The notes beneath the pieces are model-generated. The model saw only the letters and a list, made by a program, of their open reading frames with translations, had not been told where the DNA came from and did not search any database. From NCBI RefSeq assembly GCF_003350545.1, contig NZ_QQBA01000001.1, positions 62,001 through 126,000 on the forward strand: a stretch of 64,000 bases of DNA, written 5' to 3'. Source of the DNA: Flavobacterium glaciei (GTDB lineage Bacteria > Bacteroidota > Bacteroidia > Flavobacteriales > Flavobacteriaceae). This document shows, piece by piece, positions 8,549-17,891 of the stretch. Numbering within the stretch: position 1 is the stretch's first letter; each line of letters opens with the position of its first letter. The position numbers and the translations under genes are program-made.

Positions 8549-9436
8549 ATGAAACAATTAACCAAAGCAGATATCACTCAGGAAGTATTTGACTTATACG
8601 ATGACTACGCACACAATAAAATTGAGAGAAGACAATTTATCGAAAAACTATCCTTGTTTGCGGTAGGAACGCTAACCCTCCCATCGCTCCTGAGCTTTAT
8701 GACACCTAATTACGTAGATTCTATCTTGATAAAACCCGGTGATCCCAGATTAAAATCAGAATTTATAACATATAAATCACCCAAAGGCGGCGGAACAATC
8801 AAGGGCCTTTTATCCCAACCCACAGGAACCACAAAAAAATTACCGGGAATCATTGTGGTACATGAAAATCGCGGACTGAATCCTTATATCGAAGATGTGG
8901 GAAGAAGAGCAGCCGTAGATGGATTCATCACTTTGGCACCCGATGCCTTATCCCCTTTAGGAGGTTATCCTGGAAATGACGATGCTGGTAGAGAATTACA
9001 AAAAAAACGCACCCGAGAAGAAATGCTGGAAGATTTCATTGCTGCCTATAAATACCTAAAATCGCACAAAGATTGTAATGGACACATTGGTGTAGTAGGA
9101 TTTTGTTTTGGCGGTTGGATTGCCAATATGATGGCGGTCAAAATACCAAAATTGTGTGCCGCAGTTCCATATTACGGAGGTCAGCCCACAGCTGAAGAGG
9201 CTGAAAAAATAAACACGCCTATCATGGCACAATATGCCAGTTTAGACACCCGCGTAAATGAAGGTTGGCCCGCTTACGAAGCTATCCTCAAAAAGAATAA
9301 AGTAGAACATATCGCATATTTCTATGAAGGTGTAAATCACGGTTTTCATAACAATACTACACCCAGATACGATGAAAAAGCAGCGACTTTATCGTGGACA
9401 CGAACCATTGATTTTTTTAAGGAGAAATTGAAATGA
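8549..9436 (+). CDS. Dienelactone hydrolase family protein with Tat-like leader
   Basis: A 295-residue alpha/beta hydrolase. An N-terminal helix of about 26 residues precedes RRQFIEKL (27-34) and a hydrophobic run, resembling a twin-arginine export signal. The nucleophile is Cys (C186 in GFCFGG), as in dienelactone hydrolase, with HENRGL and the C-terminal GVNHGFH segment providing the Glu and the catalytic His. The true substrate is unknown; many such proteins are generic carboxylesterases. It is divergent from the Kir channel gene across 197 AT-rich bases and stands alone. Confidence 0.88.
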   Translation: MKQLTKADITQEVFDLYDDYAHNKIERRQFIEKLSLFAVGTLTLPSLLSFMTPNYVDSILIKPGDPRLKSEFITYKSPKGGGTIKGLLSQPTGTTKKLPGIIVVHENRGLNPYIEDVGRRAAVDGFITLAPDALSPLGGYPGNDDAGRELQKKRTREEMLEDFIAAYKYLKSHKDCNGHIGVVGFCFGGWIANMMAVKIPKLCAAVPYYGGQPTAEEAEKINTPIMAQYASLDTRVNEGWPAYEAILKKNKVEHIAYFYEGVNHGFHNNTTPRYDEKAATLSWTRTIDFFKEKLK

Positions 9437-9930
9437 TGATAATTTTAGAGTGTTGATCTAAACAAGAAATTATTATGTTTTATGTTTAGTTCAACATTTT
9501 TAGAATACCGCAAAAAACGTAACGGATACTTACCTTAAGTACATTTACAGATACTAGTACAAAATAATCATAACCGAGTTGGTTAGGGAACTACTTGCGT
9601 TCAAAAATCCTTTACTTTTTTACAAACATTGTAAAATTCAAAATTTTCTCAACCTACATTTTTAGTAATAAAACCTCAGTTTACTTTCAAAAAAAAGAAA
9701 TACTAAATAAATTAACAAATCTCAAATGATGTATTCTTGAGATGAAAAAAACTTTATCCTTATTCCTTATTTTAAAATTAATCAGGAAGTTCAATTTTAA
9801 AGGTGTTTATCTAAAAAAAACATCATGAAAATTCTTCTTTAAGTTCATAATGAACGAACTAAGTTTTGTGTATTTTTTTTTATTAATTTTTAAATTGTAA
9901 TTAAAACTATTTTTATACAAATATTTGTTA
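9437..9930. other. Gene-free AT-rich stretch
   Basis: About 490 bases without a credible open frame in either direction. It is strongly AT-rich with short homopolymer runs. I see no hairpin strong enough to call a terminator for the hydrolase gene and no RNA-like structure. The promoter and operator of the CHRD gene begin at its right end. Confidence 0.5.
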
Positions 9931-9968
9931 TACATTTGTTTAACATTAATCCAAAAAACTTAAACAAA
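9931..9968 (+). promoter_or_regulatory. Promoter with CarH-type operator before the CHRD/cupredoxin gene
   Basis: A -7 box TACATTTG (9931-9938) merges into TTTGTTTAA (9935-9943), and a perfect inverted copy TTAAACAAA lies at 9960-9968 after 16 bases, ending 2 bases before the ATG. The 13-mer covering the -7 box and left arm also occurs at the CarH-like gene's own promoter, and the arm spacing equals that at crtI. No TTG was found at the -33 position. This predicts control by the same regulator. Confidence 0.5.
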
Positions 9969-9970
9969 AC

Positions 9971-11506
9971 ATGAAAAAATTTTTAAAAATTTCTTTTTTA
10001 CCGTTATTGCTTTTAATAAGCATGACGCTTTTTTTAAGATGTGATAATGATTCTAACATGCCAGAACTATCTGGAGAATCAAAACAGTTTGTATTGTTTG
10101 CAAAATCAAATCCTGCAATAAATGGTACAGTAACATTCTCAAAAAAAAATGATGGAAGTACCTTAGTTACAGTACAACTAAGTGGTACTAGAACAGGAGA
10201 AAATCATCCAGCCCACATTCACACAAGTTCTGCAGCTCAAGGTGGTGCAATTTTAGTTGACTTAAACGCAATTGATGGCAAAACAGGCAAAAGTGAAACG
10301 GTGATTAAGACCCTTAATGATGGTTCAGCTATAACTTATGAGCAGTTATTAGCTCTTGACGCTTATTTCAATGTACACTTGAGCGCTACTGACCTTGCGA
10401 CTTTGATTGCTCAAGGAGACATAGGAATAAATGAACTTACTAGTACCAGTAAAACATATACACTTAGTTCAGTAACTTATCCTGCTATTAGTGGTACAGC
10501 AAAGCTTACAAAAAGGGTAAATGGAAAAACTTTAGTGAGTATTTCGTTAACTGGAACTACTCAGGGTGTAAGCTCTATTGCACACATTCACTTAAACACT
10601 GTTGCTCAAACTGGTGGCGTTGTGGTCGATTTAACTCCGGTTAACGGCACAACTGGAAAAAGTGAAACTAGTGTAAATAATCTAAATACAGGTGTTGCCA
10701 TCTCTTATGACGAACTTTTAAACTTTAATGGATATATTAATGTTCACGAGAGTGCTAGTGCAATTTCGACATTAATTGCCCAAGGTGATATAGGTAAAAA
10801 TGAACTTACCACTATCAGTAAAACGTATGCACTAAATGCTGTTACTAATAATGCAATAAGCGGAACTGCTAAATTCACAAAAAGAGTAAGTGGTGAAACA
10901 TTAATAAGTATAGCTTTAACAGGAACAACTGCTGGTGTAATTTCACCAGCTCACATCCACCTTAATAGTGTAGCACAAGGAGGTGGAATTGCAATTGATT
11001 TAACTGCTGTAAATGGTACAACAGGTAAGAGTGAAACGAGTGTGAGCAAACTAAATAATGGCACAGCAATAACTTATGATATGCTGTTAGACTTTAATGG
11101 ATATATCAACGTACATCAAAGTGCTACTAATTTATCAACGATAATTGCACAAGGAAATATTGGATCTAATACTGGAAATAATACTGCTTTAAATTATAAT
11201 GTTACTAACTCAGGAGCTTCATCTTATATTTTTAATGGAAATGGTTTAACCAATAGCAATAATCCAAATCTAACATTGCAAAGAGGAAAAACATATACTT
11301 TCACTGTAAATACACCCGGACATCCTTTTCTAATCAAAAGTGTTCAAAGTACAGGAACTGCAAACCCATATAGTGATGGGGTTACTAATAATGGGTCATC
11401 AAATGGAGTGATTACATTTACAATTCCAAGTAACGCACCAAACACGTTGTACTATATTTGTGAATTCCATTCTTCAATGACAGGTGTAATCACAGTTACT
11501 AACTAG
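9971..11506 (+). CDS. Exported lipoprotein with three CHRD domains and a C-terminal cupredoxin
   Basis: A 511-residue exported protein. The leader ends at a Cys near residue 24 followed by DNDS, which fits a Bacteroidota surface lipoprotein, although Arg before the Cys is unusual. Three CHRD repeats of about 120 residues follow (roughly 40-155, 157-280, 281-400), each with an AHIH motif, GxTGKSET and a VHxSA segment. The last 100 residues form a plastocyanin-like domain with a complete type 1 copper set: His in GHPF, Cys and His in YICEFH, and Met two residues beyond the following Ser. The role is unknown; copper binding or electron transfer at the cell surface is plausible. Its promoter shares the operator-like repeat found at crtI. 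Confidence 0.85.
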   Translation: MKKFLKISFLPLLLLISMTLFLRCDNDSNMPELSGESKQFVLFAKSNPAINGTVTFSKKNDGSTLVTVQLSGTRTGENHPAHIHTSSAAQGGAILVDLNAIDGKTGKSETVIKTLNDGSAITYEQLLALDAYFNVHLSATDLATLIAQGDIGINELTSTSKTYTLSSVTYPAISGTAKLTKRVNGKTLVSISLTGTTQGVSSIAHIHLNTVAQTGGVVVDLTPVNGTTGKSETSVNNLNTGVAISYDELLNFNGYINVHESASAISTLIAQGDIGKNELTTISKTYALNAVTNNAISGTAKFTKRVSGETLISIALTGTTAGVISPAHIHLNSVAQGGGIAIDLTAVNGTTGKSETSVSKLNNGTAITYDMLLDFNGYINVHQSATNLSTIIAQGNIGSNTGNNTALNYNVTNSGASSYIFNGNGLTNSNNPNLTLQRGKTYTFTVNTPGHPFLIKSVQSTGTANPYSDGVTNNGSSNGVITFTIPSNAPNTLYYICEFHSSMTGVITVTN

Positions 11507-11601
11507 CACAAATACATCAAGTCCAAATATTTTAATCATATTTAGGCATAAGTGATATGAACTAATTTGCACTAGATTATTAAATCCTTTTACAACAATA
11601 A

Positions 11602-11785
11602 ACAGAAAAAGCCCCAATCGGGGCTTTTTACATATAACAAATTAAGATTTTATCTACTCAAATATATTTTTCTTCTAGAGTACAATTCATAGAGCTGATT
11701 GTCTTTCAATTCATCAATAAAAAAATACTTTCCACTGTTGATTTCAATTCTGGTCCTAAAGTCTTTTTAAACTTAAAAATAGAAT
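11602..11785 (-). pseudogene. Decayed duplicate of the carB 3' end
   Basis: About 180 bases align with 14512-14695, the carB terminator plus its last codons, at roughly 85-90% identity by eye. On the minus strand the remnant still reads YELYSRRKIYLSR before a stop, matching the real CarB C-terminus, but upstream of this a frame disruption and stops destroy the coding sequence. The intact and decayed copies are in the same orientation and bracket the metalloprotease gene. Segmental duplication, or insertion of the protease gene with duplication of its flank, would explain this. Confidence 0.8.
11606..11629 (+). terminator. Terminator after the CHRD gene (duplicate of the carB terminator)
   Basis: The hairpin GCCCC-AATC-GGGGC is flanked by A and T runs. 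It is nearly identical to the hairpin at 14516-14539 and belongs to the duplicated carB 3' block. Confidence 0.75.
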
Positions 11786-11912
11786 TAAAAAAGTAAGAAA
11801 AAATTTAATTACATTTGAAGGAACAATTTAAATTACGATCAGCAATATTCATTTATAAAATTGATTTTCAAACACTTATACAAAAACAGTATTGAACAAT
11901 AAAAAACAAATT

Positions 11913-14348
11913 ATGATGAAATTATATGTACTTCGCTCTTTATTGCTACTCTTTTTGATTCCCTTGTACGCAAAGGCACAAACAGTATCCATTGCCGAAA
12001 AAACAAAAACAATGAAAGTTTACAATGGCTACAAACCTTTTTATTGGGATGAAACTACAGGTAAAATATGGCTGCAAATTGATAAATTTGACGAAGAATT
12101 CTTGTATCAAACCGCTATTCCAGCTGGTTTGGGATCAAATGATATTGGACTCGACCGAGGCAAATTGGGCGCAACGTATATTGTTAAATTTAGTCGGGTT
12201 GGAAACAAAATTTTAATGATTCAACCCAATTATTCCTATCGAGCCATAACAAATGATGCAGCCGAAAAGAGAGCTGTCGAACAATCCTTTGCACAATCAA
12301 TATTATGGGGATTTACAGTTGCTGCCGAAACTAACGGAAGCGTTTTAGTAGATGCCACCTCTTTTTTCATGCGTGATGCTTTAAAAATTAGCGCTATTCT
12401 ACAAACAAATAGCCAAGGCACCTACACGCTCGACGAAACACGCAGTGCATTGTACTTAAATCGTACAAAAAACTTTCCCATGAATTCTGAATTTGAAACT
12501 ACGATGACTTTTGTTAATAACAGCGGAAAATCTGGTGCTTATGTCAATGCAGTAACTCCTGCTAGTGAAGCCATTAGCCTAAGGATTCATCATTCGTTTG
12601 TTGAGTTGCCTGACAGTAATTTTAAAACTCGTACGTATGATCCGCGCTCCCCTTACAATACTAATTCTTATTTTGATTACAGCACTCCCATTTCAGAGCC
12701 TATTCAAAAAAACTTTATTAATAGACATCGACTAGAAAAAAAAGATCCTTTGGCTGACCGAAGTGAAGCCGTTAAACCCATAATTTACTACTTAGACAAT
12801 GGCATTCCAGAGCCTATACGTGGTGCTTTATTAGAGGGTGCTAGCTGGTGGAATCAAGCTTTTGAATCGGCTGGATTTATAAATGCTTTTCAGATAAAAA
12901 TTTTACCAGAAGGTGCTGATCCAATGGATCTTCGTTACAATGTGATTAACTGGGTCCATCGTTCTACCAGAGGCTGGAGTTATGGCTACTCCATTGCTGA
13001 TCCCAGAACTGGTGAAATTCTAAAGGGAAATGTTAGCTTAGGTTCCTTACGTGTTCGCCAAGACTATCTTATTGCGCAGGGATTGCTTGCACCTTTTGAA
13101 AATGGCGATATACCCGCTGATAATAAAATGTTACAAATGGCCTTGCAACGCTTAAAACAATTGGCTGTTCACGAAATTGGTCATACGCTAGGACTCATGC
13201 ATAACTATATTTCAAGTTCACAAAATAGATCCAGTGTTATGGATTATCCACCGCCAATGGCTACCCTAAACAGTAATGATGAAATAGATCTCTCTAATGC
13301 GTACACCAATGAAATTGGGGATTGGGACAAAGTCAGTATTCAATATGGATATAAACAATTCCCTAATGGAACCGATGAAGCAGTTGCATTAGACAATCTA
13401 TTGACTGATGCCACTAAAAAAGGACTCACCTTTATATCCGATCGCGATGCTCGCGATGCTGGCGGACTACATCCCAATGCTAACTTGTGGGATACTGGAA
13501 ATGATCCTGTAACTGAACTAAAAAGGGTTATGCAAATTAGAGCAAAAGCACTCTCTAAATTTGGAGAAAACAACATTCGCAAAGGCACTCCGATGGCTAT
13601 GCTGGAAGATGTATTAGTACCGGTCTATCTTTTTCACCGCTATCAAGTTGAAGCTGCTACTAAAGTGATAGGTGGACAATATTATTCTTATGCTATAAAG
13701 GGTGATGGGCAAATGGTGACTAAATCAGTTTTTAAGGAAGAGCAACTTAATGCTTTAAATGCTGTTGTGGATTGTATGGATCCAAAAGTACTAGCACTGC
13801 CAGAACGTATCATAAAATTAATTCCGCCTCGTCCAGCTAATTATGACTATGATCGGGAACTATTTAACCGCAAAACCGGTCTAGCTTTTGATCCATTAGC
13901 CGCTGCTGAGGCCGCTGCCGATATTCCACTTTCTTTTTTATTCAATACCAGTAGACTCAACCGGTTAGTAGAATACCAAGCAGAAAATGGCGGTCTTGGA
14001 ATTGATGATATGATTCAAGTCCTTACTACTAAACTTTGGAACGGACAAAAATTAGTAGGATTAGAAGGATTGATACAACAACAAAACGAACAAATGTTGC
14101 TGACCTATTTGCTTGCGGTTTCCGTGAATGATAGTGCCTCCTTTGCCACAAAAGCTGGACTATTAAAAGCAATAGACGACCTCAAAACGAAGGTGACAGC
14201 CCAACTTAAAAAAACTAATAACAATACTCAAAAAGGATATTTACTTCTAACACTAGAGCGGATTAAATCACCCGAAAAAGCAAAAGCAACTTTGCATCAA
14301 ACAGCACCTCCAGGAGCTCCAATAGGATGCGGTACGAATGAAAATTAG
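11913..14348 (+). CDS. Secreted zinc-dependent metalloprotease (DUF5117/DUF4953 family)
   Basis: An 811-residue protein starting at the ATG at 11913; a longer frame would need a TTG. The signal peptide ends near AKAQ at about residue 23. A DUF5117-like N-terminal region is followed by a DUF4953-type metalloprotease with HEIGHTLGLMHN, giving zinc ligands H420 and H424 and catalytic E421; the following His and SSVMDYPPP motif fit a metzincin Met-turn. It is probably periplasmic or exported. No T9SS tail is visible at its C-terminus. The substrate is unknown. The gene is flanked on both sides by copies of the carB 3' end, suggesting it arrived or was rearranged at this site. Confidence 0.88.
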   Translation: MMKLYVLRSLLLLFLIPLYAKAQTVSIAEKTKTMKVYNGYKPFYWDETTGKIWLQIDKFDEEFLYQTAIPAGLGSNDIGLDRGKLGATYIVKFSRVGNKILMIQPNYSYRAITNDAAEKRAVEQSFAQSILWGFTVAAETNGSVLVDATSFFMRDALKISAILQTNSQGTYTLDETRSALYLNRTKNFPMNSEFETTMTFVNNSGKSGAYVNAVTPASEAISLRIHHSFVELPDSNFKTRTYDPRSPYNTNSYFDYSTPISEPIQKNFINRHRLEKKDPLADRSEAVKPIIYYLDNGIPEPIRGALLEGASWWNQAFESAGFINAFQIKILPEGADPMDLRYNVINWVHRSTRGWSYGYSIADPRTGEILKGNVSLGSLRVRQDYLIAQGLLAPFENGDIPADNKMLQMALQRLKQLAVHEIGHTLGLMHNYISSSQNRSSVMDYPPPMATLNSNDEIDLSNAYTNEIGDWDKVSIQYGYKQFPNGTDEAVALDNLLTDATKKGLTFISDRDARDAGGLHPNANLWDTGNDPVTELKRVMQIRAKALSKFGENNIRKGTPMAMLEDVLVPVYLFHRYQVEAATKVIGGQYYSYAIKGDGQMVTKSVFKEEQLNALNAVVDCMDPKVLALPERIIKLIPPRPANYDYDRELFNRKTGLAFDPLAAAEAAADIPLSFLFNTSRLNRLVEYQAENGGLGIDDMIQVLTTKLWNGQKLVGLEGLIQQQNEQMLLTYLLAVSVNDSASFATKAGLLKAIDDLKTKVTAQLKKTNNNTQKGYLLLTLERIKSPEKAKATLHQTAPPGAPIGCGTNEN

Positions 14349-14515
14349 AATGTAAACATGCTGGGTACCATTTATTCTTAACACTTCTAAGAAAGAAAAC
14401 TAACCAAAGTTTCGATTCAGCAAGAAGCAAAGTCGAAGTATATTTATTAAAATAATTGAGTTAAAGTCATTGGGATTGCTATCCTGATTCTGTTTTAAAG
14501 CAATAATGTATACAG

Positions 14516-14539
14516 AAAAAGCCCCAATTGGGGCTTTTT
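14516..14539. terminator. Bidirectional terminator between metalloprotease and carB
   Basis: GCCCC-AATT-GGGGC with a five-A run before and a five-T run after can stop transcription from both convergent genes. Confidence 0.8.
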
Positions 14540-14559
14540 ACATATAATAAATTAAGTTT

Positions 14560-17415
14560 TTATCTACTTAAATACATTTTTCTTCTAGAGTACAATTCGT
14601 AGAATTGATCGTCTTTCAAGTCATCAATAAACAAGATGCTTTCCCCTGTTGATTTCATTTCTGGTCCTAATGCTTTGTTTACATTTTTGAACTTGCTGAA
14701 AGAGAAAACCGGTTGCTTAATAGCATACCCTTTTAATTGTGGATTGAAAGTAAAATCAGTTACTTTATTGTGTCCTAACATCACTTTAGTAGCATAGTTT
14801 ACATAAGGTTCTCCGTATGCTTTTGCAATAAAAGGAACCGTACGAGAGGCTCTAGGATTAGCTTCAATGATATAAACCGTATCATCTTTAATCGCAAATT
14901 GAATGTTGATTAAACCAACAGTTTTTAGAGCTCTAGCAATTTTAACCGTGTGATCTTTTATTTGTTGCATCACAAATTCTCCTAAGTTAAAAGGAGGCAA
15001 AGTAGCATTACTGTCTCCAGAGTGTACTCCGCAAGGTTCGATGTGCTCCATAATTCCTATGATGTACACATTACCATCAGCATCACAAATCGCATCGGCT
15101 TCTGCTTCGATTGCTCCGGCCAAATAATGGTCTAAAAGTAATTTATTTCCAGGAATCGTTTTCAATAAATTGATAACGTGCTCTTCCAATTCTTTCTTGT
15201 TAATAACGATTTTCATTCCCTGACCACCCAATACATAAGAAGGACGAATCAATAATGGAAAGTCTAAAGTATCTGCTAGAGCAGCCGCTTCATCTGCAGT
15301 TTCTGCAATTCCAAATTGTGGGAAAGGAATTTCTAAGTCTGTTAACAATTCAGAGAAACGTCCTCTGTCTTCGGCTAAATCCAAAGCGTCAAAGCTAGTT
15401 CCTATAATTTTTATTCCGTATTTAGAAAGCTTATCCGCTAATTTTAAGGCCGTTTGACCACCTAACTGAACAATTACACCTTCCGGTTTTTCATGCTGAA
15501 TGATGTCGTAAATATGCTCCCAGAAAACAGGTTCAAAATACAATTTATCAGCCGTATCAAAATCAGTCGAAACCGTTTCTGGATTACAGTTAATCATTAT
15601 CGTTTCGTAGCCACATTCTTTGGCGGCAAGCACCCCGTGAACACAAGAATAATCAAATTCTATTCCTTGACCTATTCTGTTTGGTCCGGAACCTAAAACT
15701 ATGATTTTCTTTTTATCTGTCACAACACTTTCATTATCTACATAACGTTCACCGTTTGCTTTCTCGATTTCAGCTTCAAAAGTAGAATAATAATAAGGTG
15801 TTTTAGCTTTAAACTCAGCGGCACATGTATCAACTAGTTTAAACACACGTTTGACATTTTTATCCATTCGTAAAGTATGCACTTGGCTTTCCTTACAACT
15901 CATCATGTGTGCAATTTGTCTGTCTGCAAATCCTTTTTGTTTTGCTTCAAGTAACAATTCTCTTGGCAAAGTTTCTACAGTATAGTTAGCAATTTCTTTC
16001 TCTAAAACATACAGTTCTTCGTATTGTTTCAAGAACCACATATCGATTTTAGTAATTTCGTAAATACGACTCAATGGAATTCCCATCGCTATAGCATCAT
16101 AAATTACAAAAACACGATCCCAACTCGCAAAAGTCAGTTTCTCAATAATTTGTTCGTAGTTAGTGTATCCTTTTCCATCAGCTCCTAAACCATTTCTTTT
16201 GATTTCTAAAGACTGAGTGGCTTTGTGCAAGGCTTCTTGGAACGAACGTCCAATTCCCATTACTTCCCCAACAGATTTCATTTGAAGTCCTAATGTTCTG
16301 TCGGCACCTTCAAATTTGTCAAAGTTCCAACGCGGTATTTTTACAATAACATAATCTAATGTTGGCTCAAATAAAGCCGAAGTTGATTTGGTTATTTGGT
16401 TTTGTAATTCATCTAAATTGTAACCTAAAGCCAGTTTAGAAGCAATTTTAGCGATTGGATAACCAGTCGCTTTTGATGCTAATGCTGAGGAACGAGACAC
16501 ACGAGGATTAATCTCAATTGCCACGATATCTTCTTTATCATCTGGTGAAACTGCAAATTGAACATTACAACCTCCAGCAAAATTTCCGATACTGCGCATC
16601 ATTAAGATAGCCATATCTCGTAACTTTTGGAAAGTCGTATCTGATAAAGTCATTGCTGGTGCAACGGTAATCGAATCTCCAGTATGAATTCCCATTGGGT
16701 CCATATTTTCGATAGAACAAATAATAACAACATTATCGTTTTTATCTCTCAATAATTCCAATTCGTATTCTTTCCAACCGATTAAAGCTTTATCAATCAA
16801 TACTTCGTGAATAGGCGACATTTCTAATCCGTACGAAAGTTTATCGTCAAATTCTTCTTTATTATGAACGAAAGCTGCTCCAGTTCCACCTAATGTAAAA
16901 GAAGGTCGAATTACTAACGGGAAACCAAACTCTTGTGCAATTTCTTTTCCTTCTAAAAATGAAGTAGCTGTTTTTGCCGGTGCAGTAGGTACATTTATTT
17001 TTTTAAGCAATTGTTTAAACTGCTCTCTGTCTTCTGTAATGTTGATAGCATTAACATCAACCCCGATTAATCGTACCCCAAAATCTTCCCAAATCCCTTT
17101 TTCATCAGCTTCCAGACACAAGTTTAAGGCAGTTTGTCCTCCCATTGTAGGCAAAACAGCATCGATTTGCGGATGTGCTTTAAGAATTTCAATAATTGAT
17201 TTTGTGGTTAATGGCTTCAAATAAATATGATCGGCCATACTTGGATCAGTCATAATTGTTGCCGGATTGGAGTTTATCAAAATAACTTCAATTCCTTCTT
17301 CACGAATAGAACGGGCAGATTGTGATCCCGCATAATCAAATTCGCATGCTTGACCAATAACAATAGGACCTGAACCTATTATTAAAACTGATTTTATAGA
17401 TGTATCTTTTGGCAT
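14560..17415 (-). CDS. carB: Carbamoyl-phosphate synthase large subunit, short form
   Basis: A 951-residue CarB that makes carbamoyl phosphate for arginine and pyrimidine synthesis, using ammonia delivered by the small subunit (CarA is not in the window). Two homologous halves are clear: the first begins at SVLIIGSGPIVIGQACEFDY and the second near residue 560 at IIVLGSGPNRIGQGIEFDYS, each with an ATP-grasp domain. E. coli CarB has about 1073 residues; the missing part is the C-terminal MGS-like domain that binds the allosteric effectors. The short form appears to be usual in flavobacteria (recalled, not checked). The protein ends cleanly just before the terminator. Confidence 0.96.
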   Translation of the reverse strand: MPKDTSIKSVLIIGSGPIVIGQACEFDYAGSQSARSIREEGIEVILINSNPATIMTDPSMADHIYLKPLTTKSIIEILKAHPQIDAVLPTMGGQTALNLCLEADEKGIWEDFGVRLIGVDVNAINITEDREQFKQLLKKINVPTAPAKTATSFLEGKEIAQEFGFPLVIRPSFTLGGTGAAFVHNKEEFDDKLSYGLEMSPIHEVLIDKALIGWKEYELELLRDKNDNVVIICSIENMDPMGIHTGDSITVAPAMTLSDTTFQKLRDMAILMMRSIGNFAGGCNVQFAVSPDDKEDIVAIEINPRVSRSSALASKATGYPIAKIASKLALGYNLDELQNQITKSTSALFEPTLDYVIVKIPRWNFDKFEGADRTLGLQMKSVGEVMGIGRSFQEALHKATQSLEIKRNGLGADGKGYTNYEQIIEKLTFASWDRVFVIYDAIAMGIPLSRIYEITKIDMWFLKQYEELYVLEKEIANYTVETLPRELLLEAKQKGFADRQIAHMMSCKESQVHTLRMDKNVKRVFKLVDTCAAEFKAKTPYYYSTFEAEIEKANGERYVDNESVVTDKKKIIVLGSGPNRIGQGIEFDYSCVHGVLAAKECGYETIMINCNPETVSTDFDTADKLYFEPVFWEHIYDIIQHEKPEGVIVQLGGQTALKLADKLSKYGIKIIGTSFDALDLAEDRGRFSELLTDLEIPFPQFGIAETADEAAALADTLDFPLLIRPSYVLGGQGMKIVINKKELEEHVINLLKTIPGNKLLLDHYLAGAIEAEADAICDADGNVYIIGIMEHIEPCGVHSGDSNATLPPFNLGEFVMQQIKDHTVKIARALKTVGLINIQFAIKDDTVYIIEANPRASRTVPFIAKAYGEPYVNYATKVMLGHNKVTDFTFNPQLKGYAIKQPVFSFSKFKNVNKALGPEMKSTGESILFIDDLKDDQFYELYSRRKMYLSR

Positions 17416-17512
17416 TGTATGTAGTGTTGTGTAGTTGTTGTCTTCAAAAATTTAAAGTTACTGAAATAAAACCCTTTAACTTTAAATCTTAATTTTTTTT
17501 AACGAATAGGTA

Positions 17513-17544
17513 TAAAAAAAGGCGATACTAAAAAAAGTAACGCC
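17513..17544 (-). terminator. Terminator of rpmH
   Basis: On the minus strand the hairpin GGCGTTACT / AGTATCGCC is followed by a run of seven T, placed 22 bases after the rpmH stop. Confidence 0.75.
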
Positions 17545-17565
17545 TTATTGATGTTTATAAAAACA

Positions 17566-17727
17566 TTATTTTTTGTGTCTTGGTTCGCAAGAAACAGTCA
17601 ATTTATGTCTTCCTTTAGCTCTTCTACGCGCAAGAACTTTTCTTCCATTAGCAGAAGCCATTCTGTCCATAAATCCGTGCTTATTTCTTCTTTTTCTTTT
17701 CGATGGTTGAAACGTTCTTTTGCTCAT
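17566..17727 (-). CDS. rpmH: Large ribosomal subunit protein bL34
   Basis: A 53-residue, strongly basic protein starting [19 protein letters not shown] and containing [13 protein letters not shown], the unmistakable L34 signature, followed by a short C-terminal extension ending HKK. It binds 23S rRNA. The gene is monocistronic between its own promoter and terminator. dnaA and rnpA, the neighbours of rpmH in many bacteria, are not present here. Confidence 0.96.
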   Translation of the reverse strand: MSKRTFQPSKRKRRNKHGFMDRMASANGRKVLARRRAKGRHKLTVSCEPRHKK

Positions 17728-17798
17728 TGCTTTGTATCTTTAAAATCTTATTTATATGTCTTACTATTTTTGAATAACTGTTATTCTAAAACCGAGTG

Positions 17799-17829
17799 CA
17801 AATATACAAAGACTTTTTTTTCTCACAAG
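17799..17829 (-). promoter_or_regulatory. rpmH promoter
   Basis: The minus strand reads CTTG (17826-17829), 19 bases, TATATTTG (17799-17806), a full Bacteroidota consensus. Transcription would start about 65 bases before the rpmH ATG. Confidence 0.75.
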
Positions 17830-17862
17830 TAGTTTTGTAAAAATATTTTCAATTCATTTTAC

Positions 17863-17870
17863 TATATTTG
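17863..17870 (+). promoter_or_regulatory. -7 promoter box of the TPR membrane protein
   Basis: TATATTTG lies 21 bases before the ATG at 17892. No TTG lies at the expected -33 spacing. It is divergent from the rpmH promoter about 57 bases away. Confidence 0.45.
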
Positions 17871-17891
17871 TGATCTTAAAATAATCACACT

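Noticed and set aside
17548..17832. A 94-codon plus-strand frame
   Set aside because: It is the antisense shadow of rpmH, which is unmistakable on the minus strand.
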